64,000 nt of DNA from Leptasterias polaris (taxonomy: Eukaryota > Echinodermata > Asteroidea > Forcipulatida > Asteriidae), in NCBI GenBank assembly GCA_037783415.1, contig JAZGTN010000085.1, forward strand, positions 4,273,501-4,337,500. The letters are read 5' to 3'. The stretch's first letter is position 1; every line of letters starts with the position of its first letter. Of this stretch, positions 36,301 through 46,967 are shown one piece after another. The notes beneath the pieces were generated by a model. The model was given only the letters and a program-made list of their open reading frames with translations, had not been told where the DNA came from and ran no database searches. Position numbers and translations under genes: made by a program.

Positions 36301-37288
36301 GTTCTATAACGAACTGTGAAAGGGGTAACCCTGTTTCAGCCCCAGGTGACAGTTCAAGTGACTTGGGTCGATATCCCAAATCAGTTAATGTTTAGCCCTC
36401 ACCAAAAGTGGCCGTCCGTATTTCTCATAAAGAAAAAAAAAGAGGGGGGTAAATTTTAAATGAGTATATAGTAGGGGTTCAACAAAGATATTGACAAAAG
36501 CGGGATTTGAACCCAAAACCTCTGGATAAACGTGCTAATGTTCAATTTACCGAGCTATATTGGCGGTCTCAATATTTTGTCAATTTCCGGTGCCGTTTAT
36601 TAATTGATTTATGACATAAAAAACCGCATCCCCTTAAGGTGATCCCCTGGCTGCTGCTTCTCAGGTTAACTTCTCGTTAACTTGGTTGTGATCCTATCAG
36701 CAGTACGTTATAGAACCGCTTCTGACTGGCACCCCGAACAAAGATATTGACAAAATAGGGGGACCACCATCATAGGGCTAGATAGGCCTACCTCAATTGG
36801 TAGACCGCCGGCACGTTTCACCAGAGGTAGTTGGTTCAAATCCCGCCCTCGTCAATTTGTCTTTGTTCAACTCGAAATTTTACCCGGTCAAATCCATTTA
36901 ATAATACATCATTTGACGTGGCTAATTGAATCTACCTCTACTATCCACACTTTTAAATTTCCCGCCATTTCTAACTACAATTTAACTTCACGCTCACCTG
37001 GTATGGCCACAAAGAACGTACAAAGTGCAGTATTTGCCGGGCCTGGAGGATCTGGGTTGTCGATATACTCATACCCAACTGTGGTAAACCCGTAAGGGAA
37101 TTCAGTGGATGTAGCTTGTCCATACAGGTTGCTCTCAGAATATACCAATGAAATACCTATATTACCGGTTGCAAGATTAAAAGCAGCAACAGTGTTCCAA
37201 ACAGCACTGCCTGTTCCTCCGATGGTAGTTGCAGTGTTGCCTGTGACATCTTCCGTTGGACAGAAAAATACTTGTGGAGGTGTAGTGT
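21317..37288 (-). CDS. HYR-domain receptor tyrosine kinase (ectodomain to C-terminus), probably defective copy
   Basis: Phase-compatible GT-AG exons: five HYR exons, all phase 1-1 (37288-36998, 35754-35491, 34496-34269, 33342-33082, 31546-31301); FN3 (30678-30315, frameshifted by a palindrome); transmembrane (29796-29630, [20 protein letters not shown] then RARKRK); juxtamembrane and glycine loop with [13 protein letters not shown] and AAIKKL (29106-28812); helix C (28190-28080); hinge [13 protein letters not shown] (27773-27613); HRDLAARN and DYG (26900-26787); [14 protein letters not shown] (24964-24924); GGTPYPGI (24582-24486); [18 protein letters not shown] (22514-22409); tail ending [11 protein letters not shown] (21391-21317). 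It should be a plasma-membrane receptor; the tail YVNI resembles a Grb2 SH2 site. The exon for the activation-loop end and APE motif is not found between 26787 and 24964. DYG replaces the usual DFG. A poly(A) signal AATAAA lies near 21016-21011. A likely first exon is at 54085-54151. Confidence 0.9.
22784..23123. mobile_element. foldback element with imperfect long arms
   Basis: The left arm runs GAGTGCAAAATTTGTCAACA .. GGGTCTCTAC .. GTACGGGGATGTTTT. The right arm is its imperfect reverse complement, ending CACATTTTGCACT. It lies between the last two receptor exons, in intron. No coding capacity. Confidence 0.75.
24221..24266. repeat. TGTA microsatellite
   Basis: About eleven uninterrupted TGTA units in an intron of the receptor gene. 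Confidence 0.95.
25650..25815. repeat. near-perfect 166-bp GC-rich palindrome
   Basis: Arms of about 75-80 bp start GGGAATAAAAGGGTAGCGAC and meet at a short loop around CGCCTTCGGC. They include internal AACGGCCGTT and CGTGGCCGTGCGATAAAGG. It lies in the interval where the missing kinase exon is expected. No coding potential. Confidence 0.92.
25902..26172. repeat. 271-bp imperfect palindrome
   Basis: The left arm runs GTATACAGCAATCCTTCACC .. TGGTGGCAGCAG .. CTGCGGTG(G)TACCTGGGTGG. The right arm is its reverse complement, ending ATTGCTGTATAC. It sits beside the 166-bp palindrome and a MITE, in the same receptor intron. Confidence 0.88.
26248..26599. mobile_element. complete MITE with TTAAAGGGTGTGTACAAC termini
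   Basis: Terminal inverted repeats TTAAAGGGTGTGTACAACA at the left and GTTGTACACACCCTTTATA at the right. The interior (CTGAAATGCAATAGTTTCTA, GTTTGAAAAA, TTTCACAGGTTTGTTATTTC) matches 55367-55680 closely. No open frame. Confidence 0.82.
27405..27483 (+). repeat. 3' tail of a non-LTR retrotransposon
   Basis: GTGTTTTACTGAGAGGTCTCCCCAGGGTAA followed by a CAGGAAATAAATAAATA tail, in the form of L2/CR1-like 3' ends. It is intronic and truncated, with no reverse transcriptase in the window. Confidence 0.45.
28552..28622 (+). repeat. 3' tail of dispersed SINE/LINE family, second copy
   Basis: AATATTGTAAAGTGATCAGT then GGGCGCTGTATAAATCCTGC and a TATTGTTATT tail. It matches 14172-14245 and is intronic in the receptor gene. 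Confidence 0.6.
30315..30678 (-). pseudogene. FN3 exon of the receptor, frameshifted by a 28-bp palindromic insertion
   Basis: An FN3 repeat with [26 protein letters not shown] and GEGPR. After GEGPR the frame reaches TAG within 11 codons. The exon is 364 bp, not compatible with its phase 1-1 borders. Removing 28 bp bounded by repeated CCTAGG (within 30367-30400) makes it 336 bp and restores the frame to the donor at 30314. Read as it stands, the transcript would end before the membrane segment and give a secreted ectodomain. It could be allelic, a fixed lesion, or an assembly error. Confidence 0.8.
30367..30400. repeat. 34-bp perfect palindrome inside a coding exon
   Basis: Arms CCTAGGAGCCCATCA and TGATGGGCTCCTAGG, loop GCCA. 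It starts and ends with the self-complementary CCTAGG, which is also a direct repeat bounding the inserted bases. Confidence 0.95.
31979..32368. mobile_element. MITE with CTGTATACGTTTGGTAAT termini
   Basis: Left AAAGGTGCTGTATACGTTTG and right CAAACGTATACAGACCCTTT are inverted repeats of about 26 bp. The family resembles the TTAAAGGG elements at 26248 and 55367. It is intronic in the receptor gene, with no coding capacity. Confidence 0.78.
32796..33024. mobile_element. short inverted-repeat element
   Basis: TATAGATAG..GCCATCTTTACGGGCA on the left and TGCCCGTAAAGATGGC..CTATCTATA on the right form diverged terminal inverted repeats. The interior is GC-richer than the surrounding intron. Confidence 0.65.
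33985..34222 (-). mobile_element. tRNA-derived SINE, second family
   Basis: On the minus strand box A is TTGGCGTAGTGGT and box B GGTTCAAATTCC. The body then reads CACTGTGTGTGAATTGGGTT and ACCGAGTGACTGCCTTGTCT. It lies in a receptor intron between HYR exons. Confidence 0.75.
36117..36440 (+). mobile_element. tRNA-derived SINE
   Basis: Box A TGGCCGAGCGG and box B GGTTCAAATCCC, then the family body (GAGCAAGGCACTTAACCAGA) and an A-rich end. Same family as 18486-18857 and 63711-64000, but with a different 3' part. Intronic. Confidence 0.82.
36477..36870. repeat. inverted pair of tRNA-like SINE copies
   Basis: A minus-strand head at 36477-36590 (TTTATCCAGAGGTTTTGGGT then TCAAATCCCGC) and a plus-strand head at 36783-36870 (TTTCACCAGAGGTAGTTGGT then TCAAATCCCGC) are copies of one tRNA-like unit. 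Both abut the phrase GTCAATATCTTTGTT or its complement. Together they can fold back on themselves in the receptor pre-mRNA. Confidence 0.65.
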
Positions 37289-37530
37289 CTACGGGGAGGA
37301 AAAAGTAAACAAGACAAGGCAGTAAATTATAAAACAGGATAACAAATTTTGGTGCTATCCCATCCAGTGTCGCTGTATCAGTTAACTTTTAGTTTATTTG
37401 AAAACTGTATTTATGACAATACAGATCCAAATAATGGTAATTAACTGTGCTTGAATATTTCCACCCGTGTAATTTTAATAGGAAAGTGGTGGGGAAATGG
37501 TTAAGAGGAGTTGTGACCTTTTCCAGCGGG

Positions 37531-37715
37531 CAAAATACGTTGAAATGATTTTGAAACAACGTCAAATGTCTACATTGGAATAACGTTGATTAATAATTGG
37601 ATATGCAAATTGAAATAACTTCGAAATGCTTACGTAGAAACAACGGGGATACGTTGTTTTAATGCCATCATTGTTGTTTAAACGTCAAATTTCTACGTTT
37701 AACACATTGTATCGC
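37531..37715 (+). mobile_element. truncated 5' end of the CAACGTTG element family
   Basis: It starts CAGCGGGCAAAATACGTTGA and follows the 5' end of the full element at 38278 phrase by phrase (TATGCAAATTGAAATAAC, GTCAAATTTCTACGTT), then stops. Older and more diverged than its neighbour. Confidence 0.75.
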
Positions 37716-38277
37716 TTAAACGAGTGTCATGTCGTGCCGCCACCCATAATTCATGTTGTACTGTTGTGGATAAAAATAATGTGACTAACTTGGTGTTTTA
37801 AGGTATACGTTCGTGCTGGAGTGCAGATACAGTTATGGCTACGCTGCTGAATAGTAATCCGCCCGGGCGGAATAACTCCCTTTTTACCATGTCCTTACAC
37901 ACTTCCGTAAACCGACCTACCCTTAAAAAAAGGGCTACTCTGGATATTTTTATTATTTTTAAAGGGAAGAAATATTTCATTTAAAGTCTATATTATAGAA
38001 ATCAGTTGTAAATACATTTGAAACCTTTTCTGACCGCTTCTCTTCAATTGTATGGCGGTAGCGTCCATTTTGGAGTGCACATTGTTTTACACAACACGAA
38101 GAAGACTTTCTCGTTCAATCAGTCTGCAACAAGTGTTTAGATGATGGGAAAGATTTTCCAAAATCTAGGCCATTTAAACACTCTGAAAGGTTAATATTGC
38201 TGGAGTGTCCTATATCACAATAGCCTATCTATTAAAAGAAATTAAAATAAAAAAATAAAAAACGACCTACCCTCCCA

Positions 38278-41200
38278 GTGGGCAAAATACGTTGAATTAA
38301 CGTTGAAGCAACGTCATATGCCGACGTTGGTGTAACGTTGAATGATGATTGTATTTGCAAATTGAATTAACGTTGAAGTACTGACGTAGATACAACGTTA
38401 AACCCACTACGTTGTTTCAATGTCGGCATGTATACGTTGTTTTAACGTCAAATTTCTACGTTGAAATAATGTTGAATAATGATTGAATTTGCAAATTGAA
38501 ATAACGTTGAAATGCTGACGTAGATACAACGTTAAACTCACTACGTTGTTTCAATGTCGGCATGTATACGTTGTTTTTACGTCAAATTTCTACATTGAAA
38601 TAATGTTGAATAATCTGTAATTATGTTGGCTCAACATTGCCCCAACGTTGGGCCAACGTACAGTTAATCTAAAACAATGTCTTCGAGTTGAACTTTCTTG
38701 TTATGTAGTTAATGCCCATTATAATTAATTCAAGTAATTAGTATATGCTTATTATACTTATAAGGTATATACATGTAAGATATGATACCGATAACTAAAT
38801 ACATTCTACACTATAACTACAACTTATACAGGCCTATACATCCTTCTCCACTGCATGTCTTGTATTTATATAGTCCAGGATCTACAGAATTTCCAGTCAT
38901 GGTTATAACACCTTTTTAAAATAAAACTATTTAATTTTTAATTCACATCTTGGAATGACAAATGTTTCTTTGTACTTTTGATGTACATATTTTCTTACAA
39001 ACGAATTACAAAAAAAAGTACAAAAACTTGCCTGGGAAATTCCTAAATTCAACCAAAATTGTTTTGATATTGTCAGAAAAAGTCATACACTTCTAAGTCC
39101 CGCCCACAAATTTGCATAAGTTTCAACGTAGTCCCAACGTTGTCTCAACGTTGGCTCAATTTTAGCATCTTGTCAAAAGGCGCTCATACCCAAAAGGAAT
39201 GTATAGCTTTTTGCTTGCCAAATGTTAATGCAACATAGGAATGATATAAAATTAGGTTTGAGATGTCGCATCAATTACCTGAACTTAGTATAAAAACAAC
39301 ATTTCCATACACAAATAATTATCCCCCAAAATGTTAAATTTTAACTTCTTGTCAACATGTTGTGCACGAAAAACTAGTAGAAATGTTAAGCTTTTTACTT
39401 GCCAAATATTAATGCAACACAGGAATTGTACAAAATTGAGTTTGAGATGTCGCATTATCTACCTGATTCGAACTCGGTGTAAAAAATGTTTTTCCATACA
39501 AAAAAACTAGAAACAATTACACCTTGTCAACATGCGCTCAAAACCAAACTGTGAAGGGCAACTTAGAAGTATACATTTGGTTTGAGGTTTCAATCACCTG
39601 TCTGAACCTTGAGTGAAAAAACATTTAGATATTTTGTAATTGTTAAAAAAACAAATAGCAACAAAAATGTGAATATTTTAATGGTTGGGGCGACCTCAAG
39701 TGCAGTCGTGAACTAAAAGCCTAGAGAAAGCCAACTTTGATCGCATTTTTAGGGCTGGCTTTAGGCCTACATGTATATCGATCCCATTGTAGAATAGGTG
39801 ACCTTTTTCAACATCACCGTCCTTGCATTTCTCTATGGTCTGTGGTACTAATGGAAATATTACATTATTATTTGGACCACGAATAATGCCTTTTATTTTG
39901 CGGTGATTTCAATCAATGTTATCTGGGCTATTTCTTGGAATCCTCGCCCCTCATGTGTCTATATTTCTTGTGATCTTCTTGGTAATTTTCTTGATGGAAA
40001 AATGGTTAAAACGATGGCAATAGATGGCTGGTAATAATAATATTAGTATGTTACTGACTGATAGTCTGACCGGACGCAATTGTTCAATATTTTACCATAG
40101 AGGAAGGATTTTATAAATTTAAGTGTTCACCATAATTAAGTATGCTAAATTCAATGTAAGAGTGTTTGGTTTAGCTCAAATCTAGATAAAAAAAGCAACT
40201 GCAACTTTTATCCAACATTGTACATACGTCAAAAACGTTACATTGAAACAATGTTACCAATTATAATGATGGATCAACATTGATTTTAGGTTGTTATTAT
40301 CGCAACGCAATTACAACCTTTATCCAACATTGTACATACTTCAATATTGTTACGTTAAAAAAAAACTTACCAGACTGACGTTGGATCAACATCGATTTTA
40401 GGTTGTTATTATCGCGACGCAACAATAACCTTAATCCAACATTGCATTAACTTTTAAAAGTATACGTTTTGAAATGACGTTACCCAACTGACATTGGATC
40501 AAAATTGATTTAAGGTTGTTATTATCGCGACGCAATAACAACCTTTATCCAACATTGTTCATACGTAAAAATCATTACGTGGAAAAAACGTTCCCAGAAT
40601 GACGTTGGATCAACATTGATTTTAGGTTATTATTATCGCGACGCAATAACAACCTTTATCCAACATTGCACGTAGGCCAAAAACGTTACATTGAAAAAAC
40701 GTTACCAGAATGACGTTGGGTCAACATTGATTTTAGGTTGTTATTATCGCGACGCAAAAACTACCTTTATCCAACATTGCACATAGGCCAAAAACGTTAC
40801 ATTGAAACAACGTTACCTGAAAGACGTTGGATCAACATTGATTTTAGGTTGTTATTATCGCGACGCAATAACAACCTTTATCCAACATTGTACATACGTC
40901 AAAATCGTTACGTGGAAAAAACGTTACCAGAATGATGTTGGATCAACATCGATTTTAGGTTGTTATTATCGCGACGCAATAACAACCTTTATCCAACATT
41001 GTTCATACGTCAAAAACGTTACATTGAAACAACGTTACCAGAATGACGTTGGATCAACATTGATTTTAGGTTGTTATTATCGCGACGCAATAACAACCTT
41101 TATCCAACATTGCATCAACGTTAATTAGTATACGTTGAAACTACGTTGCCAAATTGACGTTGGATCAACATTGGTTTTTGGTTGTTATAATCGCGACGTT

Positions 41201-41357
41201 ATTTCAACACTTTTCCAACGTTTACACAACGTCAAACTACAACTTAAAACAAACATCGCAAATGTGACGTTGAAATAACGTTGTTTTATGGTATTTCGAC
41301 GTTGTGACGCCATATCAACCAAAATTCAACGTTGAAATAACGTTGTGTGCCCACTGT
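38278..41357 (+). mobile_element. palindrome-array element, motif CAACGTTG
   Basis: 3,080 bp with terminal inverted repeats CAGTGGGCA..TGCCCACTG. The left array (38278-38640) holds about two 170-bp units rich in AACGTT. The core (38700-40190) is AT-rich. The right array (40200-41130) has eight or nine units of about 117 bp containing GTTGTTATTATCGCGACGCA and GACGTTGGATCAACATTGAT. No convincing transposase frame is present, so it is non-autonomous. No target duplication is obvious. The core matches that of the CCCATATGGG element. Confidence 0.85.
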
Positions 41358-41895
41358 TTTTCTGGCTCGTTACGCCAGCCTATTTGTTAGCCTATTTTTT
41401 TGTATGGGCCTATAGTAGACTCATAGTCTGTATTATAGGATTCATAATATGGAGGATCGGGAAGGCGGTCCTATTGGAAACATTGGGAATAACAGTACCC
41501 CATTTATAAACCAGTTTATATTATTTTTGTTTATTATTGTCCCATTGGAAACAATTATATCCTACATTCGACCTAGTCCATGGAAACAGTTCTCTGTCCG
41601 TACTGCTTCTTTCATTTTTTCTATATGTTTACTTTCATCTTTTTTACGAAAATATTGCCATTTGGCATGTGCACGCCGACCAGCCCCAGTCCACGATAAC
41701 ATAAGCGTTTGAAACCTGACGTGCCAATTTGTCCTGGATAAAATATATTTCATGTCGTTCTGGCATTCAAGTGTAAAGACTACACTAAGTTTGAACTGTT
41801 TTTTTGAATGAATATGCATGAAACCAGAATTGCAGCGACCAGATCCAAACGCGAGATTTGTGGGATTAACATTTTCTTTGAGTCAAATTAGAAGA

Positions 41896-42611
41896 TTGGT
41901 GTGGATCAGAAGTTCTTAAAAAGTGTGTCTATTTCTCGATTTCAGGCACACAGAGGCTTGATTTGTCAACCCTCACAAAATGGCAAAATCTCAGAGCTTC
42001 CGGGGTCTTCGCCCCCTGGACCCCCACCCCGGGGCCTCACCCCTGGACCCCACCATCGATGTTACAGAAATTTTTCCAGTAAACTTATAGCAGATTTATA
42101 TGGATCTGATTTCCAATAAGAATATGTGTCTATTTCTCTGTTTTAGGCACAATGGAGGCTTCGTTTTTCACCCCTCAAAATGCCCAAAGCTCAGAGCTTC
42201 CGGGGGCTTCGCCCCCGGACCCCCATCATCGATGTTACAGAAATTTGTCCAGTAAATTTAGAAGATTTATATGGATCTGATTTCCAATAAAAGTGTGTCT
42301 ATTTCTCTGTTTTAGGCACATGTAGGCTTGATTTTTCACCCCTCAAAACGCCAAAAGCTCAGAGCTTCCGGGGGCTTCGCCCCCTGGCCCCCACCAGGGC
42401 TTCGCCCCTGGATCCCCACCATCGATGTTAGGGAAAATTTTCCAGTAAATTTAGAAGATTTATATGGATCTGATTTCCTATGAAAGTGTGTCTATTTATC
42501 CGTTTTAGGACATGGAGGCTTGATTTTTCACACCACAGAACGCCAAAGGCTCGCCCTGACCCCACCAGGGGCCGTAAGGCCGCCCCCCCCCCCCCTGGAC
42601 CCCACCAATTT
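41896..42611. repeat. four tandem units of about 180 bp with GC-hairpin
   Basis: Each unit contains GATTTATATGGATCTGATTT, GTGTCTATTTCTCTGTTTTA, GGCTTGATTTTTCACCCCTC and CTTCCGGGGGCTTCGCCCCC, the last forming a strong hairpin. The fourth unit is more diverged and ends in a C-run. No coding capacity. Confidence 0.85.
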
Positions 42612-42628
42612 CTTTTGCATGGGGTCAT

Positions 42629-43010
42629 ATAGACTTGGTTCCAAGTCTGTGATCGTTGTTTTTAGTCTACCTGATAGCCAATACATTATTGCCTGAAATA
42701 GTGCCCTCTTGTGGATTAACCACATGCCGTCTTTAAAACCCACGATCACCGCGACTTGGGAATCTACAGTGTCGGTCGTTGGAACACACCAGGGCGAGTT
42801 ATTCCAAAAGTGGACGGAAACCTCTTATTGGTCAGAATCGCACTCAGTCTTCATAAATGCATTTTCAAAAATTAAGCATTTATATCATGGACAATAGTAT
42901 AAAAATACAACATTTATGCACATATGTTACTGCTAATCTGCGACTGCCCAGTAATTCAACTTGCAGTTTCAGTGGAATGAAGAAGCCAAATAGATTCTAG
43001 TTTGTTAAAT
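42629..43010 (+). mobile_element. MITE of the AGACTTGGTTCCAAGTCT family
   Basis: It begins TAGACTTGGTTCCAAGTCTG and contains GTGCCCTCTTGTGGATTAAC. Colinear with 18012-18440 in the same orientation and with the inverted fragment at 56098-56192. Confidence 0.65.
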
Positions 43011-43727
43011 AAAAAAATCTAATAACAAGTTGGGATGGGAAAACTCACTCGACGATTCCATTCAAATTATAGGTCTCTTTGTAAATTCAGATTTAATTCG
43101 GCCCTTTGGCCGCAAGTTTTAAATGTTTTTAATAGCCAGATTTGGTGACAATAAAAGTAACTTATTGTTCGTAGGATCAGGTTATTTGTTATGTTTATTT
43201 TTCAACATGATAACCCGTATACAAAGCACAATAACAATAAGAACAATGAGATTTTACAGAAAATGTGGAAGTGAGTATAACCTATTGGTAAAAGACGCAA
43301 CCAACAATGAGTTTTGTATAGCCTCCTGATCTGTGGTGTGTATTGTGAATCTATAATGAATATCCCGTGAACACAAGAGGGTGAAGTCTGGTCTGAGGTT
43401 GCGAGTTCTGATGAGCGTGCCAATCTGTGCAGGGAAGTTTGAGTAACAATAACCGCGATCTCAGGCTTTTGAGAGTTCATGTTTAAAGCGTGTGATAGCG
43501 GGGGAATATCGCGTGGCCGATGCCGAGAAATAACAGCGATGTCAGACTTGAAATCAAGTCTAGTCTCATGCAGCTTTCCGGCCGGACGTGTGCTCAGCCT
43601 TCCGGATGACCAAATACGGTAACATTACCTCATACCTGATGTATGCGCACAGCAAGCGTACGTAGTTCATTTTAGTACTGTGCAGAGTCGATCGTGTTGC
43701 AGGCTCTATATTCTCTCCCTAGCTGTC

Positions 43728-46700
43728 ATGGCGGCGTCCACGAGCAGAAGCAAGAGCTGTCAACGAGTGGATCGTTTTAAAGATTTATGTGAGAAGACCA
43801 CACATATTATCCACTATTTAACCACCGGGACATATGTAGAAGGATCGACAGAGGGCCAGAAGAGGGTAGTTCGAAGCCAAGCCAAAAATTATACGTATGA
43901 TGAGACCAGTAAGTAATCATTCAAATCAAGTCTGCTGTACTTTTTACTACTACTCTTTTACGACTAATGTAAGCCCACCTTGGGCTGTAATGGCTCTCTT
44001 TTAACATCGGTCTCATAACACTCACCATTATGAGACCGATGTTAAAAGAGAGCCATTACAGCCCAATAAGGTGGGCTAGACTAATGTCTACTCTAGGAGT
44101 AGTAGTACTAGTAGTGACTTATTTTATTTCTAATAATCTACTTTATAACGTAGTTGTTATGTACACAGTACACACTACTCGAACAATCCCGTGGCATCGA
44201 CTGTCTTGGTCTGATGAGGATGGTCTGACCATGATAGAGTCCGACACTGTCGGACCATTGCTCTATAGACTATGGTCAGACCATCCTCAGACCATGACCA
44301 AGACGGTCGATGCCACGGGTTCGTTCGTAGTGTGTGTTTGAACTGTGTATATATCCTCCCCTGTCCGGTTTTCGATGTAGTATGCCTTTTTCTTTGAATT
44401 GAAAAAATATATATATATTCCATAATCAACTGATGCCCAAATTACCTTCCTTTGTTTATAAGAAATATGCAAACATATATTAAAACGTGATGGACATTGA
44501 AACTTTCACACCACGCACCGATCTTCGATGACTTCAATAGCGTCCCATTTGTTTTTAGTTTGACCTGTTTTCGATGCAAACAAGAAAGTATGGTGTCCGG
44601 GTGAAGCCATACGTGGAAGAAACATCTGCAGTGACTACAAGTGTTCTGTGAGAATTAGTGTATGACTCTATAGCCAGCAGTTTTCTTCATTTTATTCAAC
44701 ATTTTTTTTATTTAGTTTTAAAAATAACCATGGTATTTTTCAAAAACTAAAAAAAAAAAAAAAAAAATGTAAATAATTCTTGGCTTTCAAATCTTATTTT
44801 TATTTAGTTTTGTGTCTTTTTATGTTTCTTAACATTTATAATAAAGCATATAAATAAACAGTGATAATGGAAGGCTAAATGAAAACACAACACACATGAT
44901 ACAAGTGTAACAAAAGCAGTCAAGTGGAAATACATGGAGAGAGAGGGGGGGGGGGTGGGGAGAAGTAGAAAGCATTCAGAAAAAGCATGGGATAAACAGG
45001 GATTATGGAGACAAAGGGGGTGGGTAATGGAGGGAAGGGGCTGGCTTGACCACAAAAGGTTGGAAACACAAAGGACAAAAAAGTAGGTTAGAACAGGGAG
45101 AAAAAGTAAATAACTAGTGAGGCAGATTAAAAATGTGGTTATCTGTTGGGGAAAATGAGAAGGCAAAGACAAAAGGTTATTGGTCATTTCCTTCTGGATA
45201 TTCAAACCATGGGGTTGAATGGTCTGGAGGCGCCTTATCCACAGTTTCTCCCTACTCATTCGAACAGTCTCTCTAGTTATGCCCTGTAAATTCATGTCAG
45301 AAATGGAGTGATTAGGAAGATTGAAGTGGTGTCTTTCCAGCTTTTGGGTGTTATTTATTTAAAATATTTTGCAGATTACTTCATTTGTTTTTGTCCCTTA
45401 ATTCAGTTACTTACAACAACAAAAATCTAAATTCCTGTGCAAAGCGTTCAGTTCTTTGTATAGTGCTATACACGTGCGGCCCAAGATTATCAGTAATTGT
45501 CTGTTTTTTTGTGTTTTTTTAATTTAAGGAGATAAACTGTACTACACTGGCAGCAAGGCAGACATCAAGAAGAAGGTAGTTCTGGAAGAGGGTGAAGCAC
45601 TAGGCCTTGTGGAACACTACCACTCATCAGCAACAGGAGAACATAGTGGCATAAATGCCACACTGGCCAAAATTTCCATGCATTATACATGGAATGGAGT
45701 GAAGCAGGATATTACAGACTTTGTAAGTGGATAAAACTTTATAAATTGATGATGGCTTGTTTAGGTGTTGGCACCTTCACAATCCCTGATAACTTTCAAG
45801 TTTCTTTTGTTGTGTGCTCTGAAAGAGTCCAAATGACTACTCCAAGTTGTGACATTGATTTCATTTTTGGGACTGTGTGTGGGTAGGTATACATGTTCAA
45901 ACCGGGGACCTATAACAAAAGAGGACAATAGGTCCACAGTTGGGGAAAGGTCCACAGTTGGAAAACGTGTACAAAACCAATGGGAGCTGGTGCAAAAGAG
46001 TTAGAGTATAAACAAAAGAGGGACAATAGGAAGTCCACGATTGCAGGTGTTTACACACTTGTGGGTGTGTGAGCGTGTCTACCCATTGAAACCGAGGACT
46101 TTAACAAAAGGGATCCAGGTGTTTGACAGAGCGAGGACGTCCTCGCTTCGTTTTCGTGTACAAAAACAATGGGAACGTCGCTAAAAAAAAACTATGTCCA
46201 AACGTGTGTGTGTGTGGGTAGGTATCCACATTCCACGTGGACCTATAACAAAAGGGACAATAGGTCCACGGTTGCTATCACAAAGGAAAGCATTGTGGTC
46301 CACGGTTGCTATCACAAAGAGTTGAACAAAGGAGGGTCCACGATTGCCGGTATTTACACACGTACACCCACCCTTACAGATCCGGTTTGTGGGGTACTGC
46401 TATTGTTGTTCTATTATTCCCTTTTCTGAAGAATTCCCTTGTGGGGTCCAATTGTTCCTATTGAAATGACCTTGTGGGGTCCATTGTTCCATTGTTGTCA
46501 GGACCCCACAAGTGCCAATCCGTGCGAACATGGGTGTGTGTGTGTGTGTTTTATAAGGTGTTGTATTTCCACAATCGTTTTCATACATTATGCCTTTTGC
46601 AAACACAGTTTCCTTTGTAGTGATTTTGGTGAAAAAAGGTTTCCTCATTCAGCCCCTGATCATTATTCACATGTTCTCTTAATCGCTATCAAGTGCAAGT

Positions 46701-46967
46701 CTAATTCTTGATTGGCCAGACAAACCCCGAGGTGTTACTTATTTTGGAACGGTTCATTGTGATAGAAAATGCATTTGCCCTACATACATGACATACTAAA
46801 AACAATTGTGTATGGTTTCTTGCTGAATATTTTGTCATCCTTTATTTTTAAACAGATCAAGTCCTGTAATCGATGCCAGGGACGTGTCAAAATTAAAACC
46901 CAGGCTCCAGAGTTGAAAGTAATCAAAACGACAGAGCCCCTACAACCTGTGGGAATGGATTTAATCG
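43728..46967 (+). CDS. GIN1-like integrase gene, duplicated exons 1-3 (copy A)
   Basis: Exons 43728-43908, 45529-45722 and 46856-46967 join in frame (phases 1, 0, 1). The product starts MAASTSRSKS, then a conserved NAKNY/KLYYTG segment. A H2C2 integrase zinc finger follows (HYHSSATGEHSG, CNRCQ), then the first part of the catalytic core with the first Asp in GMDLIG. It resembles vertebrate GIN1, a host gene derived from a Gypsy-type integrase. Copy A stops four bases into exon 4, where the start of copy B is fused. Introns contain hairpins and a GTCCAC-motif array that recur in copy B, so the introns were duplicated too. Copy A may act as the 5' part of one long gene rather than a separate gene. 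Confidence 0.8.
43972..44077. repeat. 106-bp near-perfect hairpin in intron 1A
   Basis: AGCCCACCTTGGGCTGTAAT..CATCGGTCTCATAA and its reverse complement, separated by about 9 bases. A shorter outer arm TACTACTACTC/GAGTAGTAGTA continues on both sides. Confidence 0.9.
44160..44352. mobile_element. foldback element, full copy
   Basis: The arms CCCGTGGCATCGACTGTCTT..GGTCTGACCAT and reverse complement meet around GTCCGACACTGTCGGAC. A shortened copy of the same element lies at 47571-47705 in the paralogous intron 1B. Confidence 0.85.
44744..45300 (-). repeat. poly(A) run and purine-rich dispersed repeat
   Basis: A 23-bp A run is followed by a purine-rich plus strand (GGAGAGAGAGGGGGGGGGGG, AGAAGTAGAAAGCATTCAGA). 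It is the reverse complement of a pyrimidine-rich copy at 49850-50078, which ends in CGAAACGTCAGGCC. An open frame on the minus strand here reflects base composition only. Confidence 0.65.
45890..46555. mobile_element. GTCCAC/GGACC motif-array element in intron 2A
   Basis: Short motif GGTCCAC(A/G)(G/A)TTG and its complement recur many times, with phrases ACCTATAACAAAAGGGACAA and CTTGTGGGGTCCAATTGTTC. A central palindrome AGCGAGGACGTCCTCGCT lies at 46130. A shorter relative lies in intron 2B (49195-49335). Same style as the other motif arrays in the window. Confidence 0.6.

Noticed and set aside
40200..41130. CRISPR-like regular repeat
   Set aside because: Units of about 117 bp with conserved interiors and no unique spacers, in a eukaryotic transposon.
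44804..45295. 163-codon minus-strand frame with hydrophobic stretches
   Set aside because: Pyrimidine-rich repeat, present elsewhere as a dispersed element; composition alone gives the apparent membrane segments.
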